DNA from: UBA9076 sp964418835
Lineage (GTDB): Bacteria; Bacillota_I; Bacilli_A; Erysipelotrichales; Erysipelotrichaceae
Reading direction: 5' to 3'
Length of the DNA stretch: 64,000 nucleotides
Assembly (NCBI GenBank): GCA_964418835.1
Contig: CAYQNJ010000001.1
Span: 124,001 to 188,000, forward strand
The translations under genes were made by a program, and so were the position numbers. Under the pieces are notes generated by a model that was given only the letters and a program-made list of their open reading frames with translations, was not told the DNA's origin and did not search any database. Below, one piece after another: positions 62,790-64,000 of the stretch; positions within the stretch are counted from its first letter, which is position 1; each line of letters begins with the position of its first letter.

Positions 62790-64000
62790 TTATAGTTTAA
62801 ATTTCGGTTTACCACTATAAGTAGTATGCAAAATTTCATGAGCTACATGAGAACCAGGTTCTTCTAAGAAATTCTTATATAAATCCTGAATTTGTTTGTT
62901 TTCATGTGATTTTCTCACATCCATAATTACATCTTCTTCATATAAAGCTTTTGCTCTTAATGTTTTATAGTCCACATTATCATTCTTTAATCTAGCACTA
63001 ACTAACGATTGTCCACCACCATTAATACATCCACCAGGACAACCCATTATTTCAATGAAATGATATTTAGAAGTTCCATTTCTAATTTCATCTAATAGTG
63101 GCTTTGCATAAGTCATTGATGATGTAACAGCTATGTTAACTTCATGACCAGCAATATTAAGTGTAGCTTCCTTAACACCTCTCATACCTCTAACAACATC
63201 AAAGTTAACATCATCTAAAGGCTTCTTTTCTAGTACTTCTTTAACAGTTCTTAGGGCAGCTTCCATAACACCACCAGTAACACCAAATATTACTCCAGCT
63301 CCAGAATATTCACCAAATAAATCTTGATCAAATTCTTCATCCTCTAAGTAATTTAAATTAATACCATAAAGTTTAAGAAGTTTACCACATTCTCTAGTAG
63401 TTAATACTGCATCAACATCTTGCATATTATTTCTAACATTTTCTGGTTTACTTATTTCAGCTTTTTTTGCAGTACAAGGCATTATAGAAACCATATAAAT
63501 ATCTTTAGAATCTATTCCTTTATTCTTTGCATAATATGATTTAACAACAGCTCCTAACATCATATGTGGTGACTTACAAGAACTTACATGAGGAATTAAG
63601 TCTGGATATTCATATTCTAAATATCTAACCCACCCAGGAGAACAAGAAGTTAACATAGGTAAAGTTCCACCTGTAGTAAATCTATTTATAAACTCTGTAC
63701 CTTCCTCCATGATTGTTAAGTCAGCACCAAAGTTAGTATCATAAACTCTATCAAAACCAACTCGTTTTAAACCAGCAACCATCTTACCAGTTATTCTAGT
63801 ACCAATTGGATAACCAAACTCTTCTCCTAAACTAGCTCTAACTGCAGGTGCAGTTTGTACAACAACATGCTTTGTAGGGTCATTTAATGCATTTATTACA
63901 TCATGAATTGCTTCTTTTTCACTTAATGCTCCAACTGGACAATTTATAATACATTGTCCACATTGCATACAGTTAACATCCGCAAATGATGAATTAAATA
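62790..64000 (-). CDS. [FeFe] hydrogenase catalytic subunit (cut by right edge)
   Basis: Iron hydrogenase; the N-terminal part lies beyond base 64000, and the frame stays open through the edge (NSSFADVNCMQCGQC). A ferredoxin-type cluster motif C-x2-C-x2-C-x3-CP is followed by the H-cluster domain with L1 TSCSPGW, L2 MPCTAKKAE and L3 EIMGCPGGCINGGGQS, then the small-subunit-like C-terminus. The second Cys of the common L1 motif TSCCPxW, the proton-relay Cys of Clostridium CpI, is Ser here. The enzyme probably evolves H2 from reduced ferredoxin or NADH; partner subunits would lie to the right. Confidence 0.95.
   Translation of the reverse strand, partial: FNSSFADVNCMQCGQCIINCPVGALSEKEAIHDVINALNDPTKHVVVQTAPAVRASLGEEFGYPIGTRITGKMVAGLKRVGFDRVYDTNFGADLTIMEEGTEFINRFTTGGTLPMLTSCSPGWVRYLEYEYPDLIPHVSSCKSPHMMLGAVVKSYYAKNKGIDSKDIYMVSIMPCTAKKAEISKPENVRNNMQDVDAVLTTRECGKLLKLYGINLNYLEDEEFDQDLFGEYSGAGVIFGVTGGVMEAALRTVKEVLEKKPLDDVNFDVVRGMRGVKEATLNIAGHEVNIAVTSSMTYAKPLLDEIRNGTSKYHFIEIMGCPGGCINGGGQSLVSARLKNDNVDYKTLRAKALYEEDVIMDVRKSHENKQIQDLYKNFLEEPGSHVAHEILHTTYSGKPKFKL

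Noticed and set aside
1..64000. Code 4 (TGA as Trp) Mycoplasma-type genome
   Set aside because: TGA ends several intact genes and Trp positions use TGG.

Overview
The window is 64 kb of strongly AT-rich bacterial chromosome from a low-GC Gram-positive (Firmicutes/Bacillota or Mollicutes-like) lineage. TGA is used as a stop (for example in the sensor kinase at 2467 and in ackA), Trp is TGG, and ribosome binding sites are classical AGGAGG types, so this is genetic code 11 and not a code-4 Mycoplasma. Gene order is typically Firmicute: infC-rpmI-rplT; alaS-ireB-ruvX-DUF1292-mltG-udk-greA; comEA-comEC-holA; smc-ftsY-ylxM; and nusB-xseA-xseB-ispA-dxs-recN. An [FeFe] hydrogenase, acetate kinase, an Fe-S type L-serine dehydratase and a phosphopentomutase point to a fermentative anaerobe. 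A free-living relative of Erysipelotrichia, Haloplasmatales or Izemoplasmatales would fit, but the window contains no marker that settles this.

Layout. 1-7.9 kb: the end of DNA polymerase III alpha (cut by the window edge), a two-component system, a tRNA-modifying methylase and a large exported beta-galactosidase, all overlapping on the + strand. 8-12 kb: tRNA-Arg(TCT), a DUF4349 lipoprotein, the IF3/L35/L20 operon behind a leader with an attenuator and an AUU start, tRNA-Glu(CTC), and the convergent gltX. 12-17 kb: rdgB, a DUF1461 membrane protein, trmL, a small membrane protein, a RidA with a cysteine-rich tail, a ComK-like competence regulator, RmuC and a YitT protein. 17-25 kb: trpS, an Spx protein with a cysteine-rich tail, mnmA, recD2, bcp, and a TrpXYZ-like ABC transporter with a cre-like operator. 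25-45.6 kb: one long + strand housekeeping stretch starting with a T-box regulated alaS and running through cell-wall, nucleotide, DNA-uptake, chromosome-segregation and acetate genes.

45.6-47.8 kb: HU followed by the only accessory-looking island. It holds a decayed lipoprotein pseudogene, a small HTH-like ORF, a fragment resembling an AlbA_2/divergent AAA-4 regulator that is split by a 100-N assembly gap flanked by an identical 55-bp repeat, a mini-ORF, and unexplained dyads. 47.8-57.3 kb: a minus-strand operon of repair and isoprenoid genes (nusB to deoB). 57.4-64 kb: a DUF5662 protein, an IMP dehydrogenase resembling the Tritrichomonas foetus enzyme, proS, a PHP phosphoesterase, an MgtC/SapB protein and an [FeFe] hydrogenase cut by the right edge.

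Themes: DNA uptake and recombination are well represented (ComK-like, ComEA, ComEC, RmuC, RecD2, RuvX, RecN, XseAB, DinB, XerD-like). tRNA charging and modification genes are also frequent (gltX, trpS, alaS, proS, mnmA, trmL, trmN6). No CRISPR array, intact insertion sequence, prophage or rRNA is visible. I did not find a convincing new system. The most interesting items are regulatory and evolutionary: the AUU/attenuator infC leader, the ComK-like protein, two unrelated redox or stress proteins with cysteine-rich tails, probable leaderless genes, the cre-like operator, the T. foetus-type IMPDH and the decayed island.
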